A stretch of DNA of 8,062 nt from assembly GCA_937906795.1 (NCBI GenBank), contig CALCUQ010000045.1:1-8062 (forward strand), in the 5' to 3' direction. Shown here one piece after another: positions 6,237 to 8,062 of this stretch. The notes beneath the pieces are model-generated. The model had not been told where the DNA came from. It did not search any database and worked only from the letters and a program-made list of their open reading frames with translations. The position numbers were made by a program, and so were the translations under genes. Source of the DNA: an uncultured Bacteroidales bacterium. GTDB taxonomy: Bacteria > Bacteroidota > Bacteroidia > Bacteroidales > UBA932. Within the stretch, counting starts at the first letter, position 1. Each line of letters begins with the position of its first letter.

Positions 6237-6267
6237 TTTTAATTTTCACAAAGATATATTATCTTTG
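6237..6267 (+). promoter_or_regulatory. putative efp promoter
   Basis: TATCTTTG at 6260-6267 is a full match to the Bacteroidota -7 consensus TAnnTTTG. TTTT at 6237-6240 lies exactly 19 bp upstream, at the usual -33 spacing, and differs from TTTG in one base. The efp start is 44 bp downstream of the -7 element, giving an A+T-rich leader of roughly 35-40 bases with no strong Shine-Dalgarno sequence. Confidence 0.6.
6249..6256 (-). promoter_or_regulatory. putative -7 element for the cyclophilin gene
   Basis: On the minus strand this reads TATCTTTG, a full TAnnTTTG match, 29 bp before the cyclophilin start codon at 6219. No TTTG is found at the expected -33 position on that strand. Together with the efp -7 element it makes the palindrome CAAAGATA-TAT-TATCTTTG (6249-6267), so the two promoters are back to back. 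Confidence 0.45.
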
Positions 6268-6311
6268 CACCACTTTTAAAAATTTGAACAATAATTTAAA
6301 GTAAAAGATAT

Positions 6312-6878
6312 ATGGCAACTACAGCAGATTTTAAGAACGGATTGTTCTTCTCTTACAATGGCAAACCTTGTCAATTGATTTATTTCCAACACGTAAAACC
6401 AGGTAAAGGTCCTGCTTTTGTTAAATCAAAATTCAGAAATCTTGAGAATGGCAAAATTCTTGAGAATACTTTTAGTGCTGGTGAGAAAATTGAGATCATT
6501 ACAGTAGAGAGAAGACCATACCAATTCTTGTACAAAGATGAGTCTGGTTACAACTTTATGCATGAGGAGACTTATGATCAAATTCATTTGGAAGAGGATT
6601 TTGTTGACAATGCAGACCTAATGAAAGAGGGTCAGCATGTTGAGATGATGTTCCTTGCAGATGAGGAGAGATGTCTAACTTGTGAGCTTCCTCAATTTGT
6701 TGAGCTAGAGGTTACTTACACTGAGCCAGCTGTTAAAGGTGATACTGCTTCTACAAATGCACAAAAAGAGTGTACTTTGGAGACCGGTGCAAGAATTATG
6801 GTTCCTCTATTCATTAATCAAGGTGAGAAAATCCGCGTTAAAACAGAGGATAGAAGCTACGGTGAGAGAGTAAAATAA
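6312..6878 (+). CDS. efp: translation elongation factor P, PGKGP-loop type
   Basis: EF-P binds between the P and E sites of ribosomes stalled at proline runs and promotes peptide-bond formation. The 188-residue protein has the normal three-domain length: a KOW-like domain I (about 1-63) and two OB-type domains (about 66-128 and 131-186). The C-terminus has the family signature region (ETGARIMVPLFINQGEKIRV and RSYGERVK). The domain I loop that reaches the peptidyl-transferase centre reads KPGKGPAF, with tip Lys32 flanked as P30-G31-K32-G33-P34. In E. coli and Bacillus the equivalent Lys is post-translationally modified. A PGKGP loop, described in Actinobacteria, works with unmodified Lys. No modification gene (EpmA/B or EarP type) is in this window. 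The gene appears monocistronic, with its own promoter and a strong terminator after it. Confidence 0.97.
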   Translation: MATTADFKNGLFFSYNGKPCQLIYFQHVKPGKGPAFVKSKFRNLENGKILENTFSAGEKIEIITVERRPYQFLYKDESGYNFMHEETYDQIHLEEDFVDNADLMKEGQHVEMMFLADEERCLTCELPQFVELEVTYTEPAVKGDTASTNAQKECTLETGARIMVPLFINQGEKIRVKTEDRSYGERVK

Positions 6879-6906
6879 TCAGTGCTTCTTAATATGGCAG
6901 AATGAT

Positions 6907-6938
6907 GGGGATGACCGGTAAGGTTATCCCCTTTTTTT
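6907..6938 (+). terminator. intrinsic terminator after efp
   Basis: GGGGATGACC (6907-6916) pairs with GGTTATCCCC (6922-6931) around the 5-base loop GGTAA. This forms a 10-bp stem with one G-T wobble pair (6913/6925), followed by seven T (6932-6938). It begins 28 bp after the efp stop codon. It is a textbook rho-independent terminator and separates efp from the next gene. Confidence 0.92.
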
Positions 6939-6989
6939 GTCGGGAAGAGGAAAAATAGTGTAGTAGCAACAATGAAACATAAGTTTTCG

Positions 6990-6997
6990 TATATTTG
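6990..6997 (+). promoter_or_regulatory. putative -7 element for the transglutaminase-like gene
   Basis: TATATTTG matches the Bacteroidota -7 consensus TAnnTTTG. It lies 24 bp before the start codon at 7022 and downstream of the efp terminator. No clear -33 TTTG is present at the usual distance. Confidence 0.5.
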
Positions 6998-7021
6998 AAC
7001 TATAAATAAAAACGGATACCT

Positions 7022-8062
7022 ATGAAAAAGATTTTTTTACTTTTAGCTGTTGCTTTTGCAGCTTATTCTTGTGGCAATATGGCTCAGCAAGCTTTGTCGG
7101 ATGAGTCTATTGATATGCTTATTGAGCAAGGAATGTATTCTGATGCAGAGCAACTTATCAAAATTAAAATTGCAACAGAAAACCTTACTCCATCGCAGGT
7201 GTATGATCTTAATTCCAAAATTGATGTGATGCATAGAATAAGAAGGGATTTCAGAAAGGATGATACAACTGTAATGGCTTACATTAAGAAGATTATTCCA
7301 GATGTTACACCTGAGCAGATTGCCCATTGGGAGAGTACAGGTGCTTTGGAGTGTAAGGTTATTGATGGAGTAAAGAAATATTTCTGGAATGCTCCAAGAA
7401 ACTTGTTTAGAATTGATGCTCAGGCTCAAAAGCATTGGGATGTAAATGGCAGACAGTCAGATGAACTTGATGTTTTCTTGGGAGAATATCTTCCAAAGGT
7501 TGTACAAAAAGCTTCTGCTAAAAAGATTGAGAATGTTCTTATGCCTGAGAAATTTAAAATCAAATATACCCTTACTGTAAAGGCTAATGAGGTCCCTGAG
7601 GGAGAAATGATTAGAGTATGGCTTCCATATCCTATGAAAACAGAGCGCAGTTCTGATATAAAACTTTTATCTACAACCCAACCTGATTATATAATTTCTC
7701 CAGATTCTTATGTTCATAAAAGTATGTATATGGAGGCTGTAGCCCAAAAGGATAAAGAGGCGGAGTTTGGATATGAGCTTGAGTATACTGCATACAATCA
7801 CTGGTTCAATTTTGGTGCTGAGGATGTGAAACCTTATGATACAGAGAGTGAACTTTACAAAAAATATACTGCAGAAAGAAAAACTCATGTAATATTTACT
7901 CCAGATATCAAGAGAATTACAGACAGCATTGTAGGAACAGAGCAGAACCCGTACCTTAAGGCGAGAAAAATATTTGATTATATAACTGCAAATTATCCAT
8001 GGGCAAGTGCAAGAGAGTACTCAACAATAGGAAATATTCCTCAGTATGTGTTTGACAATAAG
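7022..8062 (+). CDS. transglutaminase-like domain lipoprotein, 3' end cut by the window
   Basis: The frame is open from ATG 7022 to the window edge (347 codons, no stop). It begins with a lipoprotein signal (MKKIFLLLAVAFAAYSC), giving probable lipidated Cys17 and an envelope location. Residues about 20-175 are a helical, charged region containing repeated aromatic and acidic segments. From about 177 (KFKIKYTLTV) a beta-rich domain follows, including MIRVWLPYP. From about 309 (NPYLKARKIFDYI, then NYPWASAREYSTIGNIPQYV) the sequence matches the start of bacterial transglutaminase-like (papain-fold) domains. In that family a short GDCG-type motif with the catalytic Cys follows almost at once, so the window stops just before the active site. 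The His and Asp of the triad would also lie outside. The substrate is unknown; related domains act as proteases or amidases as often as transglutaminases. It is separated from efp by a terminator and has its own likely promoter. Confidence 0.85.
   Translation, partial: MKKIFLLLAVAFAAYSCGNMAQQALSDESIDMLIEQGMYSDAEQLIKIKIATENLTPSQVYDLNSKIDVMHRIRRDFRKDDTTVMAYIKKIIPDVTPEQIAHWESTGALECKVIDGVKKYFWNAPRNLFRIDAQAQKHWDVNGRQSDELDVFLGEYLPKVVQKASAKKIENVLMPEKFKIKYTLTVKANEVPEGEMIRVWLPYPMKTERSSDIKLLSTTQPDYIISPDSYVHKSMYMEAVAQKDKEAEFGYELEYTAYNHWFNFGAEDVKPYDTESELYKKYTAERKTHVIFTPDIKRITDSIVGTEQNPYLKARKIFDYITANYPWASAREYSTIGNIPQYVFDNK

Noticed and set aside
7043..7435. Minus-strand open frame of 130 codons
   Set aside because: It is antisense to the transglutaminase-like gene, which has a signal peptide, promoter and consistent codon use. 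The antisense frame has no recognisable features.

Overview
The window looks like a chromosomal piece of an A+T-rich member of the Bacteroidota, probably order Bacteroidales. Three things point there. The start of the division and cell-wall (dcw) cluster runs mraZ - rsmH - small FtsL-like protein - FtsI with a C-terminal PASTA domain - murE. Intergenic regions carry Bacteroidota-type -7 promoter elements (TAnnTTTG). Two exported lipoproteins lie next to the cluster. Placement below phylum is inference, because there is no rRNA or marker comparison.

Layout. Positions 1-4071 are on the minus strand and read right to left as mraZ (4071-3625), rsmH (3599-2697), ftsL-like (2678-2322), ftsI (2329-191) and the first 46 codons of murE (201-61). 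The last three are tightly packed or overlapping, as in one operon. Left of position 63 the sequence no longer resembles MurE in any frame, and a stop codon falls at the junction. This is the main anomaly. It may be a contig-edge artefact or a true rearrangement.

Positions 4072-4216 are a divergent control region. It holds a four-unit, exactly 10-bp-spaced repeat that resembles a MraZ operator. To its right, on the plus strand, is an M23-family murein endopeptidase lipoprotein (4217-5479). That gene converges on, and overlaps by 4 bp, a cyclophilin-type prolyl isomerase on the minus strand (6219-5476). Between the cyclophilin and efp (6312-6878, plus) is a short divergent promoter region in which two -7 elements form a 19-bp palindrome. 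A strong intrinsic terminator follows efp. The last gene (from 7022, plus) is a transglutaminase-like lipoprotein cut by the window end just before its expected catalytic cysteine.

How the genes work together. The left half makes the transcriptional regulator, rRNA methyltransferase and divisome parts (FtsL-like protein, FtsI transpeptidase, MurE ligase) that build septal peptidoglycan. The M23 lipoprotein presumably cuts peptidoglycan crosslinks in the periplasm, and shares its upstream region with the dcw operon. EF-P and the cyclophilin both concern proline: EF-P rescues ribosomes stalled on proline runs, and the cyclophilin isomerises prolyl bonds. The EF-P carries the PGKGP loop of a subfamily described as working without lysine modification.

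Overall this is mostly ordinary core genome. I see no CRISPR array, phage genes, recognisable insertion sequence, tRNA or rRNA. The observations most worth checking are the broken murE edge, the MraZ operator and its divergent position, the PGKGP-type EF-P, and the insertion within the cyclophilin domain.
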